In this document: in pieces, positions 35,097-42,682 of the stretch
How positions within the stretch are numbered: position 1 is the first letter of the stretch
Layout of the letters: each line of letters opens with the position of its first letter
Origin: Bacilli bacterium
Lineage (GTDB): Bacteria > Bacillota_I > Bacilli_A > RF39 > UBA660
Length of the DNA stretch: 64,000 nt
Direction of reading: 5' to 3'
Assembly (NCBI GenBank): GCA_017541885.1
Contig: JAFXYF010000013.1
Span: forward strand, 23,304-87,303
Made by a program: the position numbers and the translations under genes
Notes under the pieces: generated by a model
Told to the model about the DNA's origin: nothing
Databases searched by the model: none
The model's input: only the letters and a program-made list of their open reading frames with translations

Positions 35097-36122
35097 TTAA
35101 TCATCAAAGCAAAATGATAATCCGTTAGCATGAACAACACAATACCAACCACCATCGTTTATTCCTTTAATCGTAACAGCTCCTTTAGGAGAAATGTTTG
35201 CTGTTAAATTATTATTTGAGCATGTATAAGCTGCAGAAGAATAATAATTAGAATTTGAACAGTTATTTTCTCCAAAAGCTCTTTTTAAAACTTCTTTATT
35301 GCTTTCAAAATAGATACTGTCCTCATCATAAATGTTCTCTTCTATTAATGTAGCTCCTTCTCCTTTTATATAATATACTTCATTATTAATTATAAATCCA
35401 ACATATTTTCCTTCGGCAATGTTATTATTATTCATTTCAAGCATTAAGAAAAAGCTATGTCCAAAATCATCTACTATTTCCTCATATGATTCAAAATATG
35501 GAATTTCATTTGCATGTACCGGCTCTAGTGTACTATCGGCATAGACACCATGATTTGTGAATATAACTCTTGTTGCATTAAATGCTTCTTCATTTGCTTG
35601 AATGTATGTTACTCCGAATGATAATGATATGCTTTGGCTAGTGGATGGTAAATCACTAGGGTTTATATTATTCGAGTATTCTATTCTTACCTTGTAAACC
35701 TCTGTAGAATTTGATCTTAAATAGTTCTTTTGGGATATTTCTGCTCCACTTGAGTAAGTAATAGTATATTTAAGATAGTTAGGAATTGTAGATGTCTTAG
35801 TTATATTATCGATCATAGCATCTATTGTACCAGCATTTACTGCATCTACTGTGAATTCATAAAATTCTCCAGGTTCTTTTAATCTTACATGAAATGATAC
35901 TGTAGTTTTATTTGTATCTATAGTTGGAGTTTGTGTTACTTGTTCTCCTGTTACTGAACCAGATGTTACTTGAACATTATTCCAGTACACATTCCAAGTA
36001 TTTGAATCTATATCTGTTGTTCCATTTATTGATAGAGTTGTTGAAAGATAAGCATAACCTATTCCTAAAAATAATACTAATAGTATTATTCCTAGTGTAT
36101 ACGTTTTTCTTTTGTTTCTCAT
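35097..36122 (-). CDS. surface protein, paralogue 1 of a family with a shared N-terminal module
   Basis: 341 residues. A basic start and membrane segment are followed by GYAYLSTTLSINGTTD, then VRLKEPGEFYEFTVDAVN and GTIDAMIDNI. The same module of about 190 residues opens the proteins at 45951 and 52280. In this copy the C-terminal part (about 195-341) has five cysteines, including NNCSNSNYY, YTCSNNN and WYCVV, and looks like a small pilin-like or secreted domain I cannot name. The GYAYLSTT start and the KEPG...V.N.GT pattern resemble TasA/camelysin-type fibre proteins, but that is inference. GTAGGTGATT and an extended -10 precede ATG 36122. Confidence 0.7.
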   Translation of the reverse strand: MRNKRKTYTLGIILLVLFLGIGYAYLSTTLSINGTTDIDSNTWNVYWNNVQVTSGSVTGEQVTQTPTIDTNKTTVSFHVRLKEPGEFYEFTVDAVNAGTIDAMIDNITKTSTIPNYLKYTITYSSGAEISQKNYLRSNSTEVYKVRIEYSNNINPSDLPSTSQSISLSFGVTYIQANEEAFNATRVIFTNHGVYADSTLEPVHANEIPYFESYEEIVDDFGHSFFLMLEMNNNNIAEGKYVGFIINNEVYYIKGEGATLIEENIYDEDSIYFESNKEVLKRAFGENNCSNSNYYSSAAYTCSNNNLTANISPKGAVTIKGINDGGWYCVVHANGLSFCFDD

Positions 36123-36143
36123 ATAATCACCTACTATATATTG

Positions 36144-36149
36144 ATTATA
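36144..36149 (-). promoter_or_regulatory. extended -10 promoter of surface paralogue 1
   Basis: TGA-TATAAT on the minus strand, 22 bases upstream of ATG 36122; no clear -35. Confidence 0.5.
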
Positions 36150-36207
36150 TCATAAGAATAATAATAATTCTATTAGATATATAGTCTCAATTTACAAATT
36201 TGATTGT

Positions 36208-36236
36208 TTTACAAGTACATTGCTATATGCTAGGAT
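36208..36236 (+). promoter_or_regulatory. promoter of the small hydrophobic peptide mRNA
   Basis: TTTACA (36208-36213), exactly 17 bases, then TGC-TAGGAT (36231-36236), an extended -10. The seventh base after the -10 is G36243, the first base of GACATTTGG. Confidence 0.75.
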
Positions 36237-36242
36237 ACCAAA

Positions 36243-36251
36243 GACATTTGG
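36243..36251 (+). repeat. GACATTTGG copy 1, at the predicted 5' end of the peptide mRNA
   Basis: Identical nonamer occurs inverted at 36442-36450, at the predicted 5' end of the opposing RNA. In both cases six bases separate it from the -10. The wider block 36238-36257 also resembles 36423-36441 as a direct repeat (CAAAG.CA.TTGGT core). Confidence 0.8.
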
Positions 36252-36252
36252 T

Positions 36253-36307
36253 GTATCATTGCTTCTCTCAGGGGGTTCTTTCGAGGATTCTTTAGAGGAG
36301 GTGATAC
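36253..36307 (+). promoter_or_regulatory. leader hairpin hiding the ribosome site of the small peptide
   Basis: GTATCA (36253-36258) pairs with TGATAC (36302-36307), and CTTCTCT (36262-36268) pairs with AGAGGAG (36294-36300), with one G-U pair. The full Shine-Dalgarno GGAGGTGA (36297-36304) lies in the stem, so translation should need refolding or processing. Confidence 0.7.
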
Positions 36308-36309
36308 TT

Positions 36310-36387
36310 ATGAGAAATAAAGAAATTTATTTTTTTATAATTATTGTTTTACTATTTATTGTAATCTTCGGATTATTATATAGATAA
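36310..36387 (+). CDS. 25-residue hydrophobic peptide, candidate type I toxin
   Basis: MRNKEIYFFIIIVLLFIVIF plus five residues ending in Arg. Charged ends (Arg, Lys at the N-terminus, Arg at the C-terminus) enclose one membrane-length hydrophobic stretch (about 6-24). A perfect AGAGGAGGTGAT ribosome site lies 6-7 bases before ATG 36310, which supports real translation, but the site is folded into the leader hairpin. The peptide has its own promoter and faces an antisense RNA. Size, hydrophobicity, hidden ribosome site and antisense partner fit membrane toxins of the Fst/Ldr/TxpA kind; the sequence itself is not clearly an Fst homologue. Confidence 0.72.
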   Translation: MRNKEIYFFIIIVLLFIVIFGLLYR

Positions 36388-36420
36388 TAAAAAGCACTCT
36401 AGTCAGATGACTAGAGTGTT
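36386..36420 (-). terminator. terminator of the antisense RNA
   Basis: Stem 36393-36404 with 36409-36420, AGAT loop (plus strand), followed on the minus strand by CTTTTTATTA. On the plus strand no T-run follows (TTCCC), so it favours the minus-strand RNA but may also slow the peptide mRNA. Confidence 0.8.
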
Positions 36421-36441
36421 CCCACAAAGCACTTGGTATTC

Positions 36442-36450
36442 CCAAATGTC
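36442..36450 (-). repeat. GACATTTGG copy 2 (inverted), at the predicted 5' end of the antisense RNA
   Basis: Exact inverted copy of 36243-36251, also six bases from its -10 element. Confidence 0.8.
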
Positions 36451-36456
36451 ATTTTA

Positions 36457-36485
36457 AATTTATCATATTACTATTATTTTTGCAA
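36457..36485 (-). promoter_or_regulatory. promoter of the antisense RNA
   Basis: TTGCAA (36480-36485), 17-base spacer, TGA-TAAATT (36457-36462) on the minus strand. The -35 abuts the terminator of the 36499 gene. Confidence 0.65.
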
Positions 36486-36511
36486 TAAAAAAGAACTACT
36501 ATTGTAGTTCT
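36486..36511 (-). terminator. intrinsic terminator of the 36499 gene
   Basis: Seven-bp stem (36493-36499 with 36504-36510), TATT loop carrying part of the TAG stop, T-run on the minus strand. Confidence 0.8.
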
Positions 36512-37128
36512 ACTAAACTTAGTTTTTTACCATCATGGATAAACTTTAATGTTGCAGTTTTTTGATATGTTGAGAAGTCTGTATCAGTATAATCCCAAGA
36601 TACTTTTACTGAATATGCTTTCTCATCTGTTTTTTCTCCATAAGCAAATGGTGCTTGAGTACATTCTTTAATCTCAATATCTTTTACTATTGGTAACTTT
36701 TGAGTACGATTACCATAGATATTACTTTCTACATATTTATAGAATGTATTTTGAGCATTTTGTAAGAAGTTTTCTAATATACCATTATATACAAAATCTA
36801 CTCCACCAATATCAGTTTTAGCATCTTTATCATTTAATGAATAGAAGTCATAGATAAACATTTCTGAGATCTTTTTAACATAAGCTTCTTCATCTACTTC
36901 ATCTTCTTTTAAGATATCTTCTAGTTCTTTAAACATATCTTTATATGCTTTTGGTTTATTTTCTTTTAACTTATAACCATAGTCATCAATCTTACTAACT
37001 ATTTTTGTTTCTTTTACCTCTTTTTGTTCTGGAGAGAAACTCTTATAAACAAAGAAGGCAAGTACTAATAGTAATAGTACTATCACAACTCCTATAATTA
37101 TTTTTTTGATTTTCTTTTTCATTTTCAT
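36499..37128 (-). CDS. membrane-anchored outer protein of unknown function, partner of the LtaS-like gene
   Basis: 209 residues. A lysine-rich start and a strong membrane segment (about 9-28) are followed by an outer region of about 175 residues. That region is acidic and ends in a beta-rich stretch (VSWDYTDTDFSTYQKT). No known domain is recognised. The ATG at 37128 overlaps the stop of the LtaS-like gene as ATGA; a second ATG at 37122 has equal support. The tight coupling suggests the two products work together, perhaps as an accessory factor for polyglycerol-phosphate synthesis (inference). Confidence 0.75.
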   Translation of the reverse strand: MKMKKKIKKIIIGVVIVLLLLVLAFFVYKSFSPEQKEVKETKIVSKIDDYGYKLKENKPKAYKDMFKELEDILKEDEVDEEAYVKKISEMFIYDFYSLNDKDAKTDIGGVDFVYNGILENFLQNAQNTFYKYVESNIYGNRTQKLPIVKDIEIKECTQAPFAYGEKTDEKAYSVKVSWDYTDTDFSTYQKTATLKFIHDGKKLSLVELQ

Positions 37129-39203
37129 TTCTCTTCAACCTCCTTAAGTGCTGTATTCTTTTCTGGATTTAATAAATCAAATACTATGATGTTATTAGAA
37201 ACATCTAATAGTTTATTTGTATATTCTGTATTGCCTGTAATTTCTTCTTCTGTGATTGGTTGTTCTGTTAGAGGAAGATACTCTGCTTTTTGACTATTGT
37301 AGTAAACATTGGCATTTAACCAGTTACCATTAGGGAATACTACAATATTATTTTCTCTTGTAGAGAATATATCATGACCTAAAGCATATTTATTGTAGAA
37401 TCCAAACATATTTCCTAAAGTTGGTTGTACATCGTACATACCCATTGTATAAGTATAATTATTATTTAAATATGTACCAGCTAAATCTTTAGTCCAAATA
37501 ATGAATGGTACTTTTCTACCTAATTCATATTGATAATAATCATATTCTTTATATAATTCATCTTCTTCATCTCTAATCTCATGCGTTTCCATATTGTAAT
37601 TATAAAGACGATTATAATCTTTCTTAGGAAGTCTTGCATCATGATCTCCATATAATACTATTACTGTATTTTCTAGAAGTCCTGCTTCATCTAATCCTAC
37701 CATTAATTCTCCTAAAGCAGAATCTGCATAATGAAGAGATTTAAAGTAATTTCCTAGTTTAGTTCCTTCCATATATGGATAAGTTACTGTTTCTGGAGTT
37801 CCATCAGCTCCTAATACTGTTGTAGTTACATCTACATTATAATCTCCATAATGTTCTACATCAGAGAATGGTGTATGGTTAGATAACATTATCATTACTC
37901 CATACCAATGTTCATGTTCTTCATTTATTGTTTTTAATTTTTCAATTGATTGTTTAAAGAATTCTTTATCAGATAATCCTAATCCAATAACGTTTTCTTT
38001 TTCTACAACATAATCTGCTTTACTAAAGAATTGATCATAACCAATACTGTTATACATATTACGTCTATTCCAGAAGTCTGCATTATTGGCATGCATACTA
38101 AATGTGAAATAGCCTTGTTCTTTAAATAGTTTTGGAATTGAATTAAATGTTCTATCTGAATATGATACAAATGCTGTACCACTCTTAGTAGGCATTAATG
38201 ATGTATTATAAGTTAATTCTGAATCACTACTTGTACCTACACTAACTTGTGAATAGAAGTTAGAGAAGAACATTCCTTCTTTAGCTAATCTATTTAAGTT
38301 TGGTGTTACTTCTTGTCCATTAAATGATAGACTCATTGCATTTGTCATCATACTTTCTGCATGAATAACAATAACATTTTTACCTTTAAATCTATCTGTT
38401 ACTTCATTTGGTGCAGATTTTTCTTTATCTGCGAAGTAATCTGCAAAATCTTTATTTGCTTGATCATAACCAAACATTGAATTAATCTTTGGTTGAATAC
38501 TAGATACAACATCGTTTACTTGATACACATAAATACCAAATCTCATGACAATATATTCTTTATTCCATTGTTTAACAAATCTTGAAACATCTAATGAAGA
38601 CATTGTTACTAAGAATAAGATTCCTAATAATCCAGAGAATACTAATGTATGGATCATTTTCTTTTTACGATCAGATTTTAAATCTATTTTTTTATAATAA
38701 TTCTTTTTCTTTAATCTTATATGAACAATAATTAGGGCTAAAGGTCCAATTATATAAATCATATCTTTTAGTTGTAATACATTTTCTACTACAGCATCTC
38801 CTACATCACCAATATATTGAGTTAGAGATAACATTGATACTGATGCGAATGATGTATAGAAAGTATAATATACTGAGTTAACTACACATAATGCAGTTAG
38901 AATAATATTTACTATTAATAAATATGTGAATCTATTCTTTGGCTTTGCTAGATATCCAAAAGATCCTAAAGCAATTACTACTGCAAAATCTGCAAGAACT
39001 GCTTTCCATGATAAGTAGTTCTCTATAGAGTGCATACAGAAGAATCTAAGAATAGTCGCATTTAGTACTCCAGTAATTACAAAAGCAATAAATAAAACAT
39101 TATTCTTACAATAATTACGAATGATATGATCCTCTTTTATATGTTTCATTTTTTGTTTCATATATTTAGATAATTTTTTAAAACCTATTTTAATTCTTTT
39201 CAT
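37125..39203 (-). CDS. LtaS-family lipoteichoic acid synthase-like sulfatase-fold enzyme
   Basis: 692 residues. Five membrane segments (about 36-56, 67-85, 93-115, 146-162, 186-203) are followed by an outer catalytic domain from about 270. The metal and catalytic residues are visible: HAESMMTNAMS with Glu283, VSVGTSSDSELTYNTS with the catalytic Thr324, LSNHTPFSD and VLYGDHDARL. LtaS builds the polyglycerol-phosphate chain from phosphatidylglycerol and releases diacylglycerol; primases and GPI-type phosphotransferases share the fold. The lipid kinase at 3366 would recycle the diacylglycerol. GAGGTATAT precedes ATG 39203. Confidence 0.88.
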   Translation of the reverse strand: MKRIKIGFKKLSKYMKQKMKHIKEDHIIRNYCKNNVLFIAFVITGVLNATILRFFCMHSIENYLSWKAVLADFAVVIALGSFGYLAKPKNRFTYLLIVNIILTALCVVNSVYYTFYTSFASVSMLSLTQYIGDVGDAVVENVLQLKDMIYIIGPLALIIVHIRLKKKNYYKKIDLKSDRKKKMIHTLVFSGLLGILFLVTMSSLDVSRFVKQWNKEYIVMRFGIYVYQVNDVVSSIQPKINSMFGYDQANKDFADYFADKEKSAPNEVTDRFKGKNVIVIHAESMMTNAMSLSFNGQEVTPNLNRLAKEGMFFSNFYSQVSVGTSSDSELTYNTSLMPTKSGTAFVSYSDRTFNSIPKLFKEQGYFTFSMHANNADFWNRRNMYNSIGYDQFFSKADYVVEKENVIGLGLSDKEFFKQSIEKLKTINEEHEHWYGVMIMLSNHTPFSDVEHYGDYNVDVTTTVLGADGTPETVTYPYMEGTKLGNYFKSLHYADSALGELMVGLDEAGLLENTVIVLYGDHDARLPKKDYNRLYNYNMETHEIRDEEDELYKEYDYYQYELGRKVPFIIWTKDLAGTYLNNNYTYTMGMYDVQPTLGNMFGFYNKYALGHDIFSTRENNIVVFPNGNWLNANVYYNSQKAEYLPLTEQPITEEEITGNTEYTNKLLDVSNNIIVFDLLNPEKNTALKEVEEK

Positions 39204-39221
39204 ATATATACCTCATTAGTC

Positions 39222-39250
39222 ATTATATCATTTTATCAAGTATTTTACAA
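39222..39250 (-). promoter_or_regulatory. promoter of the LtaS-like operon
   Basis: TTGTAA (39245-39250), 17-base spacer, TGA-TATAAT (39222-39227) on the minus strand; good match. Confidence 0.7.
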
Positions 39251-39285
39251 TGTTTTGGAGTATCTCTATTATTACTTTTATTATA

Positions 39286-39317
39286 TAAAAAAAGAGGAAT
39301 TATTTCAATTCCTCTTT
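39286..39317 (-). terminator. intrinsic terminator of the YihY operon
   Basis: Eleven-bp stem (39291-39301 with 39307-39317), 5-base loop, T-run on the minus strand; the TAA stop (39302-39300) is in the stem/loop. Confidence 0.88.
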
Positions 39318-40115
39318 ATAACTACTTGCATTTAAAACCATTCCTAAAACAAAGATATATGATAGTAAGTAAATCCATAAGAATAATACTAAAATATTTG
39401 AAATACTACCATAGAATACATCATATCTAGCAAAACGTTCTAGATAGAATGAAAATATTTCTGTTGATAGTACCCAACCTATTGCGGCAAATGCTGCTCC
39501 TTTATTAGTTGTCTTTGATGGTATTTCTTCATCTGGAGCAATTATATACATTAACTTAATATTAACAAATAAGAATATTAACATAATTGGATATTTAAGA
39601 ATTGTTAATATTTTTTTAATCATTAAAGGAAGTGCTCTACTACCTGTTACTCCAATAATAATTTCTGATATTGTTCCACCAAATACTGGTACTGCTAATA
39701 AGAAGATAAGTAAGAACATGATAATAAAGATCATTACTATTGCTTTTACTCTTCTACTTATTACATTCTTTGGTTTTACTTTATATATTTCATTTGATGT
39801 ATTTATCATTGAATAAGTACCATTACTTGCTAAAAGTATAGCTGAGAAATAGAAAACTATAATGTTAAAGTTAATTCCATCTCCAGTAATAATACCATTT
39901 AAGATATTTGCTAAACCATCTGGAATTGATTCTGATATTGCTACTCTAACAGTATCTGCTGATATAGATAAAGCTGCAGCAATTGTAACTATTAGGGCTA
40001 GCATGGGAATGATTGTCATGACAAAGAAAAAAGCAAGTTGTCCTGGTAATATTCTCATCTCTGGTCTCATTAAGTATTTGAATATTTTTAAAATAAACTC
40101 TCTTGCTTTTTCCAT
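39300..40115 (-). CDS. YihY/BrkB-family (UPF0761) membrane protein
   Basis: 271 residues. Six membrane segments and the family pattern near the N-terminus, GQLAFFFVMTIIPMLALIV, with RVKAIVMIFIIMFLLIF and NILVLFLWIYLLSYIFVLG near the end. The family was once called RNase BN in error; its role in the membrane is still unclear. AGGTGAATT precedes ATG 40115. It starts 15 bases after the GGDEF-like sensor gene and closes that three-gene operon. Confidence 0.9.
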   Translation of the reverse strand: MEKAREFILKIFKYLMRPEMRILPGQLAFFFVMTIIPMLALIVTIAAALSISADTVRVAISESIPDGLANILNGIITGDGINFNIIVFYFSAILLASNGTYSMINTSNEIYKVKPKNVISRRVKAIVMIFIIMFLLIFLLAVPVFGGTISEIIIGVTGSRALPLMIKKILTILKYPIMLIFLFVNIKLMYIIAPDEEIPSKTTNKGAAFAAIGWVLSTEIFSFYLERFARYDVFYGSISNILVLFLWIYLLSYIFVLGMVLNASSYKEELK

Positions 40116-40130
40116 TTTTTAATTCACCTT

Positions 40131-42176
40131 TTATTTATATTCCTCTTTGTTTGTGATCATCTCTAGTGTTGCTTCATTAATAGCATCATCTAAAGTTTTA
40201 ATCTCATCTGTAATCATACTATATCCTACAGCTGCACCAAACTCGTGAGGTAGGTTTCTCATTTCTTTGGATAATTTCTTTGTATATGTACTAATTTGTC
40301 TTTCACTATATCCAACTAAATAAATTAAGAATTCGTTTCCATCTGTTCTTACGATTTCACTATTCTCTAATTGGGTATTTACTAAGATACCTGCTGCTCT
40401 AATGATTAATTGGTCTCCTTCTTCATGACCATAGTTATCATTAACATATTTAACATTGTTTAAGTCTACCATAACGATAGCTTGAGGGAATACTTCACAA
40501 TCTTCCCATTCTTGCATCTTCATATTTAAATAATTTCTATTCTTTAATGAAGTAAGCATATCAGTATATTTATGTCTATCTGTTATTTTAACTTTCTTCT
40601 TTCTGTTCTTAGCTTTAATTATTAATACAATTAATCCAATTATTACTAATGGAGTAAAGATTATTGCTAGAACAATACTATATACTTGTTCTAATGTAGA
40701 ATCTTCCATTAATAATGCATGTAGATTTTCAATTCCTGAATTACGGTAATTGTAATAAGAATTTGTATTAATAATGTAATTGAATAAGTTATAGAAAGCT
40801 TCATTATCTTTCTTAACCATAAATTTATAATCATTCATCATATTGTCTTGATATAGAAGTTTATATTTCTTAAACTTATTATTTTGATAATAACGATATA
40901 CTTCACTATCAACAACAATAATCTTATGTTTTGCATTTCTAACTAGTTCATCAATATTTTTGTATGTTTTAATTTTTGCTCTTGAGTTACTCTTGAAATA
41001 ACTATATAGAGCATCATTTTCTAACATTACAATATCTTGTCCTTTAAGACTTTCAAATGATGTAACAATATGATTATCTTCTTGTTTACCTAATACAGAA
41101 AAATCTTCAATAAATGTAGATACTGTTGGTAGATATTCATCATTTGAATAATTGTAATAATCAAAGTAAATATCTACTTCACCTTTTTCAACAGCTTTTT
41201 CTAAAGCTTGTACTGAACTGTATTTTTTATATTTGAAGGTAATATCTGTTAATCTTGATACACGATCAATATATTCTCCAGCTATTCCTGCTACTTTACC
41301 ATGTACTTTTTTCTCATATGGAACATTTTCTACATATCCATATACATAGTTTTTAGAAACTAATGTAGCTTTAGTTTTAGCATCTAACTTATTATTATCT
41401 AAGTAATATGCTAAATACTCTTTATTGTATTCTGATACATAGTTTAATTGTCTCCATTTATTATAGTACTTAGTAAGTATTGTATTTAACTTCTTATCTG
41501 TTTCATTTTCACTAAGAGTTAATACAATTTGCTTCTTTGCTTCAGTCATATAGTAATTAATTACATATTTATCTTTTTGGATTGTGTAATTTAAATACAT
41601 AATGTTTGGAGCAACTAACATATTAATTTCATCTTTATCTAAAGCAGTATACATAGTAGCAACATCTTCATATGTAGTTAAAGATATATTTGATGCTCCT
41701 TTAAGATAGAATGTTAATTCTTCTTCATCTGCTTTTAAGATACCAATGTTTTTATTCTTAATATCTTGAATATGATTAATTCTCTCATATGTTTTACCAA
41801 CAATAACATAGTTATCATTGAATAAGAATAAATCGTTTGAAGTTAATTTCTCATCATTATTTAAAATTCTAATACGATAACTGTTTCCAGTTGGTTCTTC
41901 ATTTTTTAGATATGAAATTTTATTAAATTCCATTCCAATGTTCTCTTCAAAATCTTCTATGAAATCAAAGATTACTCCAATTCCATTCAATCCATATAAT
42001 GGATAATCATTAACGATTTCGAAGTCAAACTCTGTTTCTGCATTTTCTTCTACCCATCTTTTTTCTGTAATAGTTAATGTAGTTGTCTTATCTTCTTTAT
42101 TGTAATAACGATAAACAAATACAAAGGCAATGATAGCGATTAAGATAGGAAGAAGTAATAATACTTTCTTCTTCAC
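40131..42176 (-). CDS. membrane sensor with solute-binding-like outer domain and degenerate GGDEF domain
   Basis: 681 residues with a GTG start at 42176 (GGAGGGTTAAGA upstream). An N-terminal membrane segment (about 4-22) is followed by an outer region to about 505 that looks like two successive solute-binding-protein type domains (SBP_bac_3-like: VEKGEVDIYFDYY, SLKGQDIVML). A second membrane segment lies at about 508-530. The cytoplasmic GGDEF domain begins TDMLTSLKNRNYL. The signature is RTDGNEF (610-616) instead of RxGGDEF, so the first Gly is Asp and the metal-binding Asp is Asn. Loss of diguanylate cyclase activity, or altered activity, is expected. No EAL domain. Confidence 0.8.
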   Translation of the reverse strand: MKKKVLLLLPILIAIIAFVFVYRYYNKEDKTTTLTITEKRWVEENAETEFDFEIVNDYPLYGLNGIGVIFDFIEDFEENIGMEFNKISYLKNEEPTGNSYRIRILNNDEKLTSNDLFLFNDNYVIVGKTYERINHIQDIKNKNIGILKADEEELTFYLKGASNISLTTYEDVATMYTALDKDEINMLVAPNIMYLNYTIQKDKYVINYYMTEAKKQIVLTLSENETDKKLNTILTKYYNKWRQLNYVSEYNKEYLAYYLDNNKLDAKTKATLVSKNYVYGYVENVPYEKKVHGKVAGIAGEYIDRVSRLTDITFKYKKYSSVQALEKAVEKGEVDIYFDYYNYSNDEYLPTVSTFIEDFSVLGKQEDNHIVTSFESLKGQDIVMLENDALYSYFKSNSRAKIKTYKNIDELVRNAKHKIIVVDSEVYRYYQNNKFKKYKLLYQDNMMNDYKFMVKKDNEAFYNLFNYIINTNSYYNYRNSGIENLHALLMEDSTLEQVYSIVLAIIFTPLVIIGLIVLIIKAKNRKKKVKITDRHKYTDMLTSLKNRNYLNMKMQEWEDCEVFPQAIVMVDLNNVKYVNDNYGHEEGDQLIIRAAGILVNTQLENSEIVRTDGNEFLIYLVGYSERQISTYTKKLSKEMRNLPHEFGAAVGYSMITDEIKTLDDAINEATLEMITNKEEYK

Positions 42177-42178
42177 TC

Positions 42179-42631
42179 TTAACCCTCCCTATCTTTTGTC
42201 CATGTAATAGAACTTCTAGAATGTTGCATATAACCAATAATTGGGTATTGAGCTTGATTTTCTTTATTATTAATCAAAAATTGAAAATCATAGAATTTCT
42301 TTTGATCTTCACTAAAGATTTCTAGAATTACTGGTCCCATAGCTTTAGCATCTGCAAGTGATAAGTCTGGAGTAGTTTCAATAATTACATTTACTAATTT
42401 ACCAGCTACTCTAACTTTAGCACTAGTTACTTTATCTTTAACAGCTGCTTCTACTTTAGATTTTTGTTCATCAGTAATTTTTACTTCTTCAATTCCTTCT
42501 AGTCTATTTCCATATACTGCTGTTGATTCATCAAAATTAATAGTATCTCTTAAAATTAAGAATGCTAGTAATACAGCAATAATAATTAATAAAATTAACG
42601 TTAACGTTTTATGTTTTTTGAAAAATTTCAT
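42179..42631 (-). CDS. small membrane-anchored protein of unknown function
   Basis: 150 residues. A lysine-rich start and membrane segment (about 10-27) are followed by an outer domain with an alpha/beta pattern (VKITDEQKSKVEAAVKDK, then VRVAGKLVNVIIETTP). The domain might be BON-like, but the match is too weak to name. First gene of the operon with the GGDEF-like sensor, whose GTG start is only 3 bases away. It may be a partner of the sensor. Promoter at 42652-42680. Confidence 0.75.
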   Translation of the reverse strand: MKFFKKHKTLTLILLIIIAVLLAFLILRDTINFDESTAVYGNRLEGIEEVKITDEQKSKVEAAVKDKVTSAKVRVAGKLVNVIIETTPDLSLADAKAMGPVILEIFSEDQKKFYDFQFLINNKENQAQYPIIGYMQHSRSSITWTKDREG

Positions 42632-42651
42632 ATCATCACATCCTAATACTC

Positions 42652-42680
42652 ATTATACACTATGAGTTTTTCTTTTTCAA
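42652..42680 (-). promoter_or_regulatory. promoter of the sensor operon
   Basis: TTGAAA (42675-42680), 17-base spacer, TATAAT (42652-42657) on the minus strand. Starts right after the gatB stop; no strong terminator for gatB is visible, so read-through is possible. Confidence 0.78.
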
Positions 42681-42682
42681 TT

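Larger units (their letters stand above)
36386..36450 (-). ncRNA. predicted antisense RNA (antitoxin), about 65 nt
   Basis: Transcribed from TTGCAA-N17-TGA-TAAATT (36485-36457), predicted to start at G36450 with GACATTTGG. It forms a 7-bp hairpin at 36449-36431 region (CATTTGG with CCAAGTG, loop GAATA) and ends at a strong hairpin (36420-36393) with CTTTTTATTA. It overlaps the 3' end of the peptide mRNA. Through the direct repeat it can also pair, imperfectly (about 15 bp), with that mRNA's 5' end (36239-36255). The length is like RNA II of par loci. Confidence 0.65.

Noticed and set aside
35924..36184. Plus-strand frame of 86 codons over the start of surface paralogue 1
   Set aside because: Antisense to a well-supported gene and lacks a ribosome site.
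36388..36420. Hairpin read as the terminator of the plus-strand peptide mRNA
   Set aside because: On the plus strand the stem is followed by TTCCC rather than a T-run; it is a much better terminator for the minus-strand RNA, so I assigned it there.
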